A stretch of 64,000 bases of DNA, taken from the NCBI RefSeq assembly GCF_000019725.1, contig NC_010505.1:3041001-3105000 (forward strand), given 5' to 3'. Positions within the stretch are counted from its first letter, which is position 1. Every line of letters begins with the position of its first letter. The translations under genes and the position numbers were made by a program. The notes below the pieces were generated by a model. It was not told the origin of the DNA, did not search any database, and saw only the letters and a list, made by a program, of their open reading frames with translations. The stretch comes from Methylobacterium radiotolerans JCM 2831. GTDB taxonomy: Bacteria > Pseudomonadota > Alphaproteobacteria > Rhizobiales > Beijerinckiaceae. Of this stretch, positions 9,084 through 17,419 are shown piece after piece.

Positions 9084-9175
9084 ACGTCTTTGCGAGCGCA
9101 GCGAAGCAATCTAGAAGCGCCCAGGCCTCAGATGGCGCGTTACACTGGATTGCTTCGTTGCGCTCGCAAGGGCGG
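9084..9175. repeat. Palindromic dispersed repeat, copy B
   Basis: The arms TGCGAGCGCAGCGAAGCAAT (9091-9110) and ATTGCTTCGTTGCGCTCGCA (9149-9168) are complementary at 19 of 20 positions, with a 38-nt spacer. It starts 10 bp after the DUF167 stop and lies between convergent genes, so it may act as a transcript end or mRNA stabiliser. Its relatives are at 1436-1528 and 45973-46064. Confidence 0.75.
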
Positions 9176-9200
9176 AAGAGCCTGAACGTCAGCTGGTCCT

Positions 9201-9235
9201 GGACGATGCGTTCCACTTTCCGCGACGCATCGTCC
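9201..9235. other. Strong hairpin between convergent genes
   Basis: Perfect 11-bp stem GGACGATGCGT (9201-9211) and ACGCATCGTCC (9225-9235) with a 13-nt loop, just 14 bp beyond the stop of the BKACE gene. There is no T-run on either strand, so it may be a Rho-type or processing structure, or another repeat family, rather than a classic terminator. Confidence 0.6.
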
Positions 9236-9248
9236 ATCGACTGGTCGG

Positions 9249-10178
9249 TCAGAACGCGACCTTGTCGCCGCCCTTTAGCGCCAGGATCTCCCGCGCCTCG
9301 TCGGGCGAGGCGACCGCGAGGCCCAGCCCCTCGATGATCGCGCGCACGCGCCGGACCTGCGCGGCGTTGGTCTCGGCGAGCTTGCCCGGACCGTCCCAGA
9401 GGCTGTCCTCGAGACCGACGCGGACATTGCCGCCCATGGCGGCCGCCATGGCGGCGATGTTCATCTGGTTGCGGCCCGCCCCGAGCACCGACCAGCGGTA
9501 CTGGTCACCGAAGAGACGGTCGGCGGTGCGCTTCATGTGCATGACGTCGTCCGGATGCGCGCCGATGCCGCCCTGGAGGCCGAACACCGTCTGGATGAAC
9601 AGCGGCGCCTGCACGAGACCGCGGTCGAAGAAGTATTTCAGATTGTAGAGATGCGCCGTGTCGTAGCACTCGAACTCGAACTTCGTCCCGTTGGGGCCGC
9701 AGGTCGTCAGGATGTGCTCGATCTGGCCGAAGGTGTTGCGGAAGATGATGTCCTTGTTGCCGAGATAGTCCCGCTCCCACTGGTGCTTCAGGTCCTTGAA
9801 CCGGTCGAGCATGCCGAACAGGCCGAAATTCATCGAGCCGAGGTTCAGCGAGGCGACCTCCGGCTGGAAGGTCGCGGCCGGGCGCACCCGCTCCTCGATC
9901 GACATGGTCGGCGCGCCGCCCGTGGTGATGTTCACCACGCAGTTCGAGCGCTGCTTGATCACCGGCAGGAACTTGGCGAAGGCCTCGGGAGTCTGGTCGG
10001 GCTGGCCGTTCTCCGGGTTGCGGGCGTGCAGGTGCACGATGGCCGCGCCCGCCTCGGCGGCGCCGATGGCGGCGTCGGCGATCTCCTCGGGCGTCACCGG
10101 CAGATGCGGCGACATGCTGGGCGTATGGATCGCGCCCGTCACCGCGCAGGTGATGATGACTTTCCGCTGTGAGGCCAT
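9249..10178 (-). CDS. BKACE (DUF849) beta-keto acid cleavage enzyme
   Basis: A 309-residue zinc-dependent enzyme of the family that condenses a beta-keto acid with acetyl-CoA and cleaves it to acetoacetyl-CoA plus a shortened product (prototype Kce of lysine fermentation). The diagnostic segments are visible: an N-terminal KVIITCAVTGAIHTPSMSPH strand holding early metal or substrate residues, the IVHLHARNP zinc motif near residue 47, NITTGGAPTMS near 83, and the GNVRVGLEDSLW segment near 251. It is the last gene of the liv operon, 2 bp after a 3-hydroxyacyl-CoA dehydrogenase-like gene. That pairing recalls carnitine or other 3-hydroxy acid degradation: oxidise the 3-hydroxyl, then cleave the 3-keto acid. 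The exact substrate is not shown by the sequence. Confidence 0.9.
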   Translation of the reverse strand: MASQRKVIITCAVTGAIHTPSMSPHLPVTPEEIADAAIGAAEAGAAIVHLHARNPENGQPDQTPEAFAKFLPVIKQRSNCVVNITTGGAPTMSIEERVRPAATFQPEVASLNLGSMNFGLFGMLDRFKDLKHQWERDYLGNKDIIFRNTFGQIEHILTTCGPNGTKFEFECYDTAHLYNLKYFFDRGLVQAPLFIQTVFGLQGGIGAHPDDVMHMKRTADRLFGDQYRWSVLGAGRNQMNIAAMAAAMGGNVRVGLEDSLWDGPGKLAETNAAQVRRVRAIIEGLGLAVASPDEAREILALKGGDKVAF

Positions 10179-10180
10179 GC

Positions 10181-11104
10181 TCAGTCCTTCTGTGAAGCCT
10201 TGTGGGCCCGCAGGGCCGCGAGCCGCGCATCGCGGCGGTTCATGCGGGCGGGCAGGTCCGCGGGCGCCTGCCAGTTCGCCAGGATCGCCTCGGTGGCCGG
10301 CGCCTCATAAACGCTCGGCGGTGCCGGATCGGCGGCGAGGTTCTTGTAGAAGCCGGTATAGCGCGCGCAGTAATCGGCGATCCCGCCGGGCGCGTTCAGC
10401 TCAATGGTCTCGAACGGCCCCATGAAGCTCCAGCGCAGGCCCAGCCCGTCCGAGACGGTCTTATCGAGATCCTGCGGGGTCACGTAGCCCTCCGAAGCGA
10501 GGCGGAACGCCTCTGCGAGAAGCGCGCCCTGGAGGCGATTGAGGATGAAGCCCTCGATCTCCTTCAGCACGGTGATCGGCACCTGCCCGATCTGCTCGTA
10601 GACCTGCCGGGCCCGGTCCAGCGCGTCGGGGGCCGTCCACGGTGCGCCGGAGATCTCCACCAGCGGGATCAGGTGCGGCGGATTCACCGGATGGCCGATC
10701 AGGCAGCGCGCCCGACCCGGCAGATCCTCGGTGAACAGGGAGCAGCGGATCGCCGAGGAGGACGAGGCGATGACGGCCTCCCGCGGCGCCGCGGCGTCGA
10801 GGTCCGCGAAGAGGCTCCGCTTCACCTCCAGCCGCTCTGGCCCGTTCTCCTGCACGAAGGCGACGCCGTCGAGGGCGGCCGCGAGGGTGCCGGCCGCGCG
10901 GATGCGCCCCGCGGCGGCCGCAGGGTCGGCGCAGAGGTCATGCGCCGCGAGCGTCCGCAGCCCCTCGGCGCAGAGCGGGATCGCGGCCTCGGCGACGCCC
11001 TCCGCGGGATCGAACAGGCGCACGTCCCAGCCGGCGCGGGCGAAGATCATCGCCCAGGCCCGGCCGATCAGGCCGGCGCCGACGATCGCGACGCTCTCGG
11101 TCAT
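10181..11104 (-). CDS. 3-hydroxyacyl-CoA dehydrogenase-fold 3-hydroxyacid dehydrogenase (carnitine/L-gulonate dehydrogenase-like)
   Basis: A 307-residue NAD-dependent dehydrogenase. The N-terminal Rossmann domain opens VAIVGAGLIGRAWAMIFA, with an acidic residue (LFDP) at the end of the second strand as expected for NAD. QENGPE, SSSSAI and GHPVNPPHLIPLVEI match the lambda-crystallin/carnitine-dehydrogenase branch. In that branch the catalytic His is the H of GHPVNP and the free 3-hydroxy acid, not a CoA ester, is used. FILNRLQGALLAEAFRL begins the helical C-terminal domain. Its ATG overlaps the TGA of the transporter fusion by 4 bp and its stop is 2 bp before the BKACE gene, which argues for a two-step pathway with that enzyme. 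Confidence 0.87.
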   Translation of the reverse strand: MTESVAIVGAGLIGRAWAMIFARAGWDVRLFDPAEGVAEAAIPLCAEGLRTLAAHDLCADPAAAAGRIRAAGTLAAALDGVAFVQENGPERLEVKRSLFADLDAAAPREAVIASSSSAIRCSLFTEDLPGRARCLIGHPVNPPHLIPLVEISGAPWTAPDALDRARQVYEQIGQVPITVLKEIEGFILNRLQGALLAEAFRLASEGYVTPQDLDKTVSDGLGLRWSFMGPFETIELNAPGGIADYCARYTGFYKNLAADPAPPSVYEAPATEAILANWQAPADLPARMNRRDARLAALRAHKASQKD

Positions 11105-13659
11105 AGCCACAGCACCTTCCGCCTCAGCTCCTGATCCTCGCGCAGGAGACGCGACGCGCCCGTCCACTGCACGCTGCCGCGCTCCAGGGCCACCGTCCGG
11201 TCCGACAGCGCCAGCGCGAGGTCGAGGTGGTGGTCCACCAATATGATCGCGATCTCGCGGCGCAGCCGGTCGAAGGCCTCGAACAGCTCCTCCGTCACGG
11301 CCGGCGACAGGCCCTCGAAGGGCTCGTCGAGCAGGAGGAGCCGCGTGTCCCCCGAGAGGGCCCGCGCCACCGCGACCATCTGCTGCTCGCCGCCGGACAG
11401 GCGGGCCGCGTCGACGGTCCATCGCTCCTTCAGGCGCGGGAAGAATTCGAGGACCTTCTCCTCGTCCCAGTGGATGCCGGCGCCGGTGAGCCGCCGCAGG
11501 CGGCCGAGGCCCAGATTCTCCGCGACGGTCATGCCGGCGAACAGGGCCCGCCCCTGCGGCACGTAGCCGATCCCGAGCCGGGCGATCCGGTCGGGCGACA
11601 GACCGGCGATGTCCTTGCCGCCGAGCACGATCCGGCCGGCGGCCGGCGGCGCGGTGCCGATCAGCGTCTTGAGCAGGGTCGACTTGCCGGCGCCGTTGCG
11701 TCCGAGGAGCGCCACGACCTCGCCCCGGCGGACCGCGAGATTCACTCCGTTGAGGATGTGCGACTTGCCGTAGAAGGTGTCGACGCCCTCCATGGCGAGC
11801 AGCGTCTCGGCCTCCGCGGCGCTGGCGCGCGGCTTCGCGGCGATCGCCGCCGTGCCCGAGCCGAGATAGACCGCCTGCACCCGGTCGTCGTCCCGGGCGT
11901 CCGCGACCGAGCCGTCGACCAGTACGGCGCCGTCGGCCATCACGGTCACCCGGTCGGCGAGGCGGAAGACGCGGTCGATGTCGTGCTCGACGAGGAGCAC
12001 CGGAATGTCGGCCGACAGCGCCTTGATGAGATCGCCGACGCGCTCGCGCTCGGCGGCCGCGAGGCCCGCGAGCGGCTCGTCGAGGAGCAGGACGCGCGGC
12101 CGTGTGGCCAGCGCCAGACCCATGTCGAGGAGCCGCTGCCCGCCGTAGGACAGGCTGCCGGCCTCGGCCCGCTCGATGCCGGACAGGCCGGTCCAGCGCA
12201 GCAGCTCGGCGGTGTCGTCGGCGATCTCGCGGACGGCCAGCGCGTCTCGCCAGGGGCTGAAATGCGCGGCGTGCCGGGCCTGCACCGCGAGGCGGACGTT
12301 CTCCTCCACGGAGAGGCCCGGGAACAGGTTGGTGATCTGGAACGAGCGGCCGATCCCGGCCCGGGTGATGGCGTGCGGCTCCAGGCCGGCGATCTCGCTT
12401 CCGTCGAGGCGGATGCTGCCGCCGCTCGGCCGGAACATCCCCGAGAGCAGGTTGAAGGCGGTCGTCTTGCCGGCGCCGTTCGGTCCGATCAGGGCGTGGA
12501 GCGTCCGGTCGGCGACCGCGAAGGACACGCCGCGCACCGCCTTCACGGGCCCGAAACTCTTCCGGATGTCGTCGGCGACCAGAACCGGGCCGTCGCCGCG
12601 CCCCTCCGCGATGAAGCGGGCCGGGACGCGGCCCGAGGCGCCGGTGCGACGGGCCGACATGGCCGCACCCTCGGACGGGACGCGCCGGAACGGCTTCATG
12701 AGGCGCGCCGCGATGCCGACCAGGCCGTCCGGCGAGAACACGATGAAGGCGACGAACAGCAGGCCGAAGTACAGAAGCCAGTCGGCGGTGTAGATCGACA
12801 GGAACTCGCGGAACAGGATGTAGAACAGCGCGCCGAGCGCCGGCCCGAGGAACGAGCGCATCCCGCCGATCACCACCATGGCGAGCAGCTCGCCCGAGAA
12901 CGCGATGGAGATCGGGTCGGCCGAGGTGAAGCGGTGGCTGTAGGCGGCGAGCGCGCCCGCCAGCCCGGTGATCGTCGCCGAGATCACGAAGGCCGCGAGC
13001 TTGTAGCGGTTGGTGGCGTAGCCGAGGAAGCCGGCGCGTTGCTCGTTCTCGCGGATCGCCACCAGGACGGTGCCCATCGGCGAGCGCCGGAAGCGCCACA
13101 GGGCGATCAGCACCGCGAAGGCGATGCCGGACACCGCGGCGTAGTAGGCGCCGGGCTCCTGCAGCGCCGCCCAGCGGTGCAGGTTGCCGATGCCGTTCTC
13201 GCCGCCGGTGAGGTCGGTCCACCGGAACGCGATGGCGTAGAGCATCGCCGTGAAGGCGAGCGTCAGGAGCGAGAAGTAGACGCCGCGCCTCCGCAGGATC
13301 AGGCCGCCGGCGGCCAGGGCCGCGCATCCGGTGATCGCCAGGGCGCCGAGGAGCGGCAGCGCCATGTCGCCGGGAAAGAGCCGTGTCTGCAGGATCGCCA
13401 CCGCGTAGGCGCCGATCCCGAACCACGCCCCGTGGCCGAACGAGGTGAGCCCGGTCCAGCCGACCAGGATGTTGAGTCCCAGCACCGCCAGGGCGAAGAT
13501 CACCACGTCGGTGGCGGTGATCAGCGTCAGGCCGATCGCGTCGAGGGCGAAGGGCAGGACGATCAGCGCGGCGAGCGCGGCCCAGAGCTGGCGGCTCTCG
13601 CGCAGGATCAGGCCGCGCTGCGGCAGGGCGAGCGGCAGCGGCTCGGCGGTTCCGGACAT
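11101..13659 (-). CDS. Liv-type ABC transporter: fused LivM permease + LivG ATPase + LivF ATPase
   Basis: An 852-residue single ORF joining three subunits that are normally separate. Residues about 1-335 are the LivM permease, with hydrophobic segments and the NILVGWTGLTSFGHGAWFGI signature. Residues about 360-610 are the LivG ATPase: GPNGAGKTTAFNLLSG near 390, LSYGGQRLLDMGLAL, VLLLDEPLAGL. Residues about 615-852 are the LivF ATPase: GRNGAGKSTLLKTLIG near 652, LSGGEQQMVAVARAL, LLLLDEPFEGL. No stop or frameshift breaks the reading between them. The ATG at 13659 is chosen because the permease homology starts there; the frame continues upstream only as a shadow of livH. The start is 14 bp past the livH stop and the end overlaps the dehydrogenase gene by 4 bp. 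With LivH and the binding protein it should import an amino acid, or more likely here an organic or 3-hydroxy acid. Confidence 0.9.
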   Translation of the reverse strand: MSGTAEPLPLALPQRGLILRESRQLWAALAALIVLPFALDAIGLTLITATDVVIFALAVLGLNILVGWTGLTSFGHGAWFGIGAYAVAILQTRLFPGDMALPLLGALAITGCAALAAGGLILRRRGVYFSLLTLAFTAMLYAIAFRWTDLTGGENGIGNLHRWAALQEPGAYYAAVSGIAFAVLIALWRFRRSPMGTVLVAIRENEQRAGFLGYATNRYKLAAFVISATITGLAGALAAYSHRFTSADPISIAFSGELLAMVVIGGMRSFLGPALGALFYILFREFLSIYTADWLLYFGLLFVAFIVFSPDGLVGIAARLMKPFRRVPSEGAAMSARRTGASGRVPARFIAEGRGDGPVLVADDIRKSFGPVKAVRGVSFAVADRTLHALIGPNGAGKTTAFNLLSGMFRPSGGSIRLDGSEIAGLEPHAITRAGIGRSFQITNLFPGLSVEENVRLAVQARHAAHFSPWRDALAVREIADDTAELLRWTGLSGIERAEAGSLSYGGQRLLDMGLALATRPRVLLLDEPLAGLAAAERERVGDLIKALSADIPVLLVEHDIDRVFRLADRVTVMADGAVLVDGSVADARDDDRVQAVYLGSGTAAIAAKPRASAAEAETLLAMEGVDTFYGKSHILNGVNLAVRRGEVVALLGRNGAGKSTLLKTLIGTAPPAAGRIVLGGKDIAGLSPDRIARLGIGYVPQGRALFAGMTVAENLGLGRLRRLTGAGIHWDEEKVLEFFPRLKERWTVDAARLSGGEQQMVAVARALSGDTRLLLLDEPFEGLSPAVTEELFEAFDRLRREIAIILVDHHLDLALALSDRTVALERGSVQWTGASRLLREDQELRRKVLWL

Positions 13660-13673
13660 GGGACGCTCTCCGC

Positions 13674-14549
13674 TCACTCGAACCGGGCGATGTGCTCGCC
13701 GAACAGGCCGCGCGGGCGCAGCAGCAGGACGAGCACCATGAGGGCGTAGACGGCGGCCTCGGTGGCCGGCGGGTAGGCGTAGGCGGTGAGGCCCCGGACC
13801 ACGCCGACGATCAGCGCGGCGAGCACCACGCCCCAGAAGGAGCCGAGACCGCCGATCACCACCACCACGAAGGCGAAGGTCAGGATCTCGGCGCCCATGG
13901 CGGGCTGCACGCCCGTGACCGGCGCCATCATGGTCCCGGCCAGCGCCGCGAGCCCCACCGCGATCGTCACCACCGCCGTCATGTAGGGCCGGAGCGAGAT
14001 GCCCAGCGCCGCGACCATGTCGGGGTTCTGCACGCCGGCCCGGACCACGCGCCCGAAGCTGGTCCGCGTGAGCAGCAGCCACAGGCCGGCGACGCAGGCG
14101 AGGGCCACCACGAGGATCGAGAGCCGGTAGCGCGAGTAGATCAGGTCGCCGATGAAGACCTGCCCGCGCAGCCACGGCGGGATCCCGAACGGCACCGGCG
14201 CCGCCCCGAAGGCCATGCGCAGCGCCTGCTCGGCCACCATGGCGAGCCCGAAGGTGAGGAGGAGGCCGAGCGTCGGATCGCCGCGGTAGAAGCGCCGCAG
14301 CAGGAACCGCTCGATCAGCAGGCCGAGCACCGCCACCGCCAGCGGCGAGGCGACGAGGGCGCCGCCGAAGCCGATGGTCGGCGTCAGCAGCACGGTCATG
14401 TAGGCGCCGATCGCGTAGAAGGCGCCGTGGGCGAGGTTCACGATCCCACCCAGGCTGAAGATCAGCGACAGGCCCAGCGCGATCAGCAGGTACTGCACGC
14501 CGATCAGCAGGCCGTTGAGCACCTGCTCCAGGATGAAGACGAGCTGCAT
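13674..14549 (-). CDS. livH: Branched-chain amino acid-type ABC permease LivH
   Basis: A 291-residue membrane subunit of the Liv-family importer. It has about eight hydrophobic segments, beginning LNGLLIGVQYLLIALGLSLI, with the family signature GGIVNLAHGAFYAIGAYM near residue 35 and the conserved GLGSFWGVVLAALIVGVV near 235. It lies 7 bp downstream of the binding-protein gene and 14 bp upstream of the LivMGF fusion. It should form the membrane heterodimer with the LivM part of that fusion. Confidence 0.92.
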   Translation of the reverse strand: MQLVFILEQVLNGLLIGVQYLLIALGLSLIFSLGGIVNLAHGAFYAIGAYMTVLLTPTIGFGGALVASPLAVAVLGLLIERFLLRRFYRGDPTLGLLLTFGLAMVAEQALRMAFGAAPVPFGIPPWLRGQVFIGDLIYSRYRLSILVVALACVAGLWLLLTRTSFGRVVRAGVQNPDMVAALGISLRPYMTAVVTIAVGLAALAGTMMAPVTGVQPAMGAEILTFAFVVVVIGGLGSFWGVVLAALIVGVVRGLTAYAYPPATEAAVYALMVLVLLLRPRGLFGEHIARFE

Positions 14550-14556
14550 GGCCGCC

Positions 14557-15816
14557 TCACGCCGGGAAGGTGCAGGCGTTCTCGTCGCGGGTGGTGGCGA
14601 GCACTTCCAGGCTCTCGCCGGGGCCGGGCAGCGGGCCGGTCGAGGTGAAGATGTCGAAAGGGTTCTTGACCTGATCGGCCGGCAGGGCGGTGATCGCGAA
14701 CATCTCCTGCATCAGCTCGTGATCCCAGGGGCGGAAATAGCCCTCGCGGACCTTCGCGATGTCGAACTTGGCGCCCGATTCGAGGTGCTCCACGACCTTG
14801 ATCGACTCGGTCGATTTCAGCTCGTTCATGGATTGCGCGACGATCTTCATCGCGGTGTAGTCGCCCCAGCCCTGGTTCTCCGGCGGCTTCTTGTACTTGG
14901 CCTTGAAGGCGGCGACGAACTTCTTGGCCGAGGGCGAGTCGATCTGGTGATGCCAGATCACCGGCCACGTACCGAGGAAGTTGCCCGGCCCGGCGCCCCA
15001 GGCGAGCGCCGTGTCGAAGCCGAATCCGGCGACCGGGAACGGCAGGCCGAACTCGCTGTACTGCTTGAGGAAGTTGGTGATCTGCGCGCCCGCGAGGTTG
15101 CAGATCACGAGGTCCGGCTTGGCCTGACGGAGCTTCAGCAGGAACGGCGAGAAGTCGGTCAGCTCGGTGGGGATCAGGTCCTCGCCCACGAGGGTGGCGT
15201 CGTTGGCCGCGAAGTACTTCTTCGCCTGCTTCAGGAGATCGTGGCCGAAGGCGTAGTCGGCCGTGAGCGCGTAGACCTTGCGGCCCTTGATCAGGCCCCG
15301 GTCGAGCAGCGCCCGCCCGCAGGCGCGCACCATCATGGTGTTCTGCGACTCGACGTGGAACATGAAGCGCTTGCAGTCGGAGCCGCGCAGCGCGTCCGAG
15401 TTGGCGCCGGTGTTGATGAACAGGATTTTCTCCCGCTGGGCGACCTGGCTGATCGCCAGCGCGGAGGCCGAGTTGATCTCGCCGACGAGGCAGGCCACGC
15501 GGTCGCGCTGGACCATGCGCTCGGCCTTGGCCGAGGCGGTCTGCGGATTGACGCTGTCCTCCGAGAGCAGCTCGACCTTCCGGCCCGCGATGCCGCCGGC
15601 GGCGTTGATCTCCTCCACCGCGAGCTGGGCCGCCTGCACGGCGAACTCCCCGAGCGGGCCGAGGAAGCCCGTGCGCGGCGTCAGATGGCCGATCCGGATC
15701 ACCTCCGACTGTCCCTGAGAGAGCGCCGGGCTCGCGAGGGCCGGCGCGAGGAGCGCCGCGCCGCCGGCGCGCAGAAGGCTGCGGCGAGAAAGGGAATCCC
15801 CGTACCGGTCCGTCAT
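14557..15816 (-). CDS. Liv-family ABC substrate-binding protein (twin-arginine signal)
   Basis: A 419-residue periplasmic ligand-binding protein, type 1 fold (LivK/AmiC-like), and first gene of the leftward operon. The signal peptide contains SRRSLLRAGGAALLAP, a Tat-type motif, with a likely cut after SPALSQG near residue 35. The mature protein starts with IRIGHLTPRTGFLGPLGE, the usual first strand and ligand loop, and contains KVELLSEDSVNPQTA and AYALTADYAFGHDLL-like segments (here KVYALTADYAFGHDLL). Its neighbours (dehydrogenase and BKACE) suggest that the ligand is a 3-hydroxy acid or carnitine-like compound rather than leucine. Divergent from the GntR regulator at 15936. Confidence 0.9.
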   Translation of the reverse strand: MTDRYGDSLSRRSLLRAGGAALLAPALASPALSQGQSEVIRIGHLTPRTGFLGPLGEFAVQAAQLAVEEINAAGGIAGRKVELLSEDSVNPQTASAKAERMVQRDRVACLVGEINSASALAISQVAQREKILFINTGANSDALRGSDCKRFMFHVESQNTMMVRACGRALLDRGLIKGRKVYALTADYAFGHDLLKQAKKYFAANDATLVGEDLIPTELTDFSPFLLKLRQAKPDLVICNLAGAQITNFLKQYSEFGLPFPVAGFGFDTALAWGAGPGNFLGTWPVIWHHQIDSPSAKKFVAAFKAKYKKPPENQGWGDYTAMKIVAQSMNELKSTESIKVVEHLESGAKFDIAKVREGYFRPWDHELMQEMFAITALPADQVKNPFDIFTSTGPLPGPGESLEVLATTRDENACTFPA

Positions 15817-15882
15817 CGTTCCGCTCCCGTGCGTGTCCTCCAGCCGGGTTGTTGCGGCGGGCTCTGACGGCCCTCACCCGAA

Positions 15883-15928
15883 CTGTGATCACAGATCACT
15901 AGCGCGATAGTGCCGGATCCGTCTAGTG
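15883..15928. promoter_or_regulatory. Candidate GntR operators in the liv/GntR divergent promoter
   Basis: Perfect 12-bp palindrome CTGTGATCACAG at 15883-15894. Next to it is CACTA-N6-TAGTG at 15897-15912, and a further TAGTG at 15924-15928, just before the GntR start. The cluster sits in the 119-bp gap between divergent genes, the usual place for auto-regulation and control of the liv operon. Confidence 0.5.
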
Positions 15929-15935
15929 TCGGCAC

Positions 15936-16649
15936 ATGAATTCCACCCTGGCCCTCGCCGAACTGCCCCAGCTCGCGCGGCGGACCCTGTCCGATACCGT
16001 CTACGAGGCCCTGTCGGACCTCCTCGCCTCAGGGCGGCTGGCGCCGGGCGACCGGCTGTCCCTGCGCCAGAGCGCGGCGGCCCTCGGCGTCTCGGTCATG
16101 CCGGTGCGCGAGGCGGTGAGCCGGCTCGCCGCGGACGGCGTCCTGGAAGTGGCGCCGAATCGGGTGATCCGGGTACCGGTCATGGGGGCCCCGGCTTTCC
16201 GCGCCCTCGTCGAGACACGCATCGCGGTCGAGGGCATCGCTGTGGCGCGGGCCGCCGAGCGTCGGACGGCGGCCGAGCTCGCGGCGATCCGGCGCGCCGA
16301 GGCGGCCTTCCGGGCCGAGGCCGAGGCGCCGGAGCCCGACAGGGCGCGGGCCGTTCAGCTCAACCGCGACCTGCATTTCGCGATCTACGGCGCCTGCGGG
16401 CTCGGACCCCTGCAGGAGATCATCGCCCGCCTCTGGTTGAAGGCGGGTCCGGTGATCAACCTGGATTTGCGCGCCCATCCGGAACGCCTGCTCCAGGGCT
16501 TCGCGCTCCGGCGGCACGCCGAGGCCGTGGCGGCCATCGAGGCTCGGGACGGCGCGGCGGCCGCGGCCGCGATCGCGGCCGACATCCGGGAGGCCGCGGA
16601 GTTCATCTTGACCCGCGGCGGCCTGCGGGACGTTCAGGGAGAGGACTGA
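15936..16649 (+). CDS. GntR-family transcriptional regulator (FCD/FadR type)
   Basis: A 237-residue DNA-binding regulator. The N-terminal winged helix covers about residues 15-80: YEALSDLLASGRLAPGDRLS, then the recognition helix ALGVSVMPVREAVSRL, then the wing DGVLEVAPNRVIRV. The C-terminal FCD helical domain (about 90-225) carries the metal or ligand residues in NRDLHFAIYGACG and in the RRHAEAVAAIEARD helix, with Asp and His positions kept. It is divergent from the liv/BKACE operon and 2 bp upstream of an SDR gene, so it may control either. Its effector is likely a small carboxylate or sugar acid. Confidence 0.9.
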   Translation: MNSTLALAELPQLARRTLSDTVYEALSDLLASGRLAPGDRLSLRQSAAALGVSVMPVREAVSRLAADGVLEVAPNRVIRVPVMGAPAFRALVETRIAVEGIAVARAAERRTAAELAAIRRAEAAFRAEAEAPEPDRARAVQLNRDLHFAIYGACGLGPLQEIIARLWLKAGPVINLDLRAHPERLLQGFALRRHAEAVAAIEARDGAAAAAAIAADIREAAEFILTRGGLRDVQGED

Positions 16650-16651
16650 CC

Positions 16652-17419
16652 ATGGATCTGGGAATTGCCGGCCTGCGCGTCGTGGTGACGGCGGGCGCTG
16701 CCGGGATCGGCCGCGGGATCGTCGACGCGTTCGTGGAGGAAGGCGCGCGCGTCTTCGCCTGCGATATCGACGCTGAGGCCCTGGCCGCACTGCCCGACAC
16801 CGTCGGGCGCAGCCGCACCGACGTCGCCGACCGCGACGCCGTCGCCGCGATGATGGACCAGGCGGTCGAGTTCCTCGGGGGCCTCGACGTGCTGGTCAAC
16901 AATGCCGGGATCGCCGGCCCGACCGGCCGGGTCGAGGAGATCACCCCCGAGGACTGGGACCGCTGCCTCACGGTCTGCCTGACCAGCCAATTCAACTGCG
17001 CGCGGCTGGCGGTGCCGCACCTCCGCCAGAGTGCCAACGCCTCGATCGTCAACCTCTCCTCGGCCGCGGGCAAGTTCGGATTCGCCCTGCGCAGTCCGTA
17101 CGCGGCCGCCAAATGGGGAGTGATCGGCTTCACCAAGTCCCTGGCGATCGAGCTCGGCGGCGCGGGGATCCGGGTGAACGCGATCCTGCCGGGTCTCGTC
17201 GCCGGGGATCGCCAGCGCCGGGTGCTCGAATCGAAGGCCCAGCAGCAGGGCACGAGCTTCGCCGACATGGAGGCGCGGGCGTTCTCGTTCGTGTCGGTGA
17301 AGGAATACGTCACGGCGCGGCAGCTCGCCGACCAGATCCTGCTGCTCTGCTCGCCGCGCGGCCGGACGATCTCGGGGCAGGCCATCTCCATCGACGGTGA
17401 CACGCGGATGCTGTCCTGA
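16652..17419 (+). CDS. Short-chain dehydrogenase/reductase (candidate aldose or sugar-acid dehydrogenase)
   Basis: A 255-residue classical SDR. The cofactor motif TAGAAGIGRGI near residues 14-24 is a TGxxxGxG variant with Ala at the second Gly. ACDID follows the second strand and predicts NAD preference. The NNAG motif is at about 84, the catalytic Ser in VNLSSAAGK and the Tyr/Lys pair in PYAAAKWG near 151. It begins 2 bp after the GntR stop and precedes the XylD-like dehydratase by 156 bp. In Caulobacter the xylose dehydrogenase XylB is also an SDR, so a role as the first enzyme of an oxidative pentose route is attractive. Substrate unproven. Confidence 0.87.
   Translation: MDLGIAGLRVVVTAGAAGIGRGIVDAFVEEGARVFACDIDAEALAALPDTVGRSRTDVADRDAVAAMMDQAVEFLGGLDVLVNNAGIAGPTGRVEEITPEDWDRCLTVCLTSQFNCARLAVPHLRQSANASIVNLSSAAGKFGFALRSPYAAAKWGVIGFTKSLAIELGGAGIRVNAILPGLVAGDRQRRVLESKAQQQGTSFADMEARAFSFVSVKEYVTARQLADQILLLCSPRGRTISGQAISIDGDTRMLS

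Noticed and set aside
9084..9175. CRISPR-like array from repeated palindromes
   Set aside because: Copies are single, far apart and lack regular spacers; they are dispersed repeats.
11227..13749. 840-codon plus-strand ORF opposite the Liv fusion
   Set aside because: Composition is typical of an antisense frame (His/Arg/Gln/Asp-rich, no hydrophobic pattern), while the minus strand has full ABC motifs.
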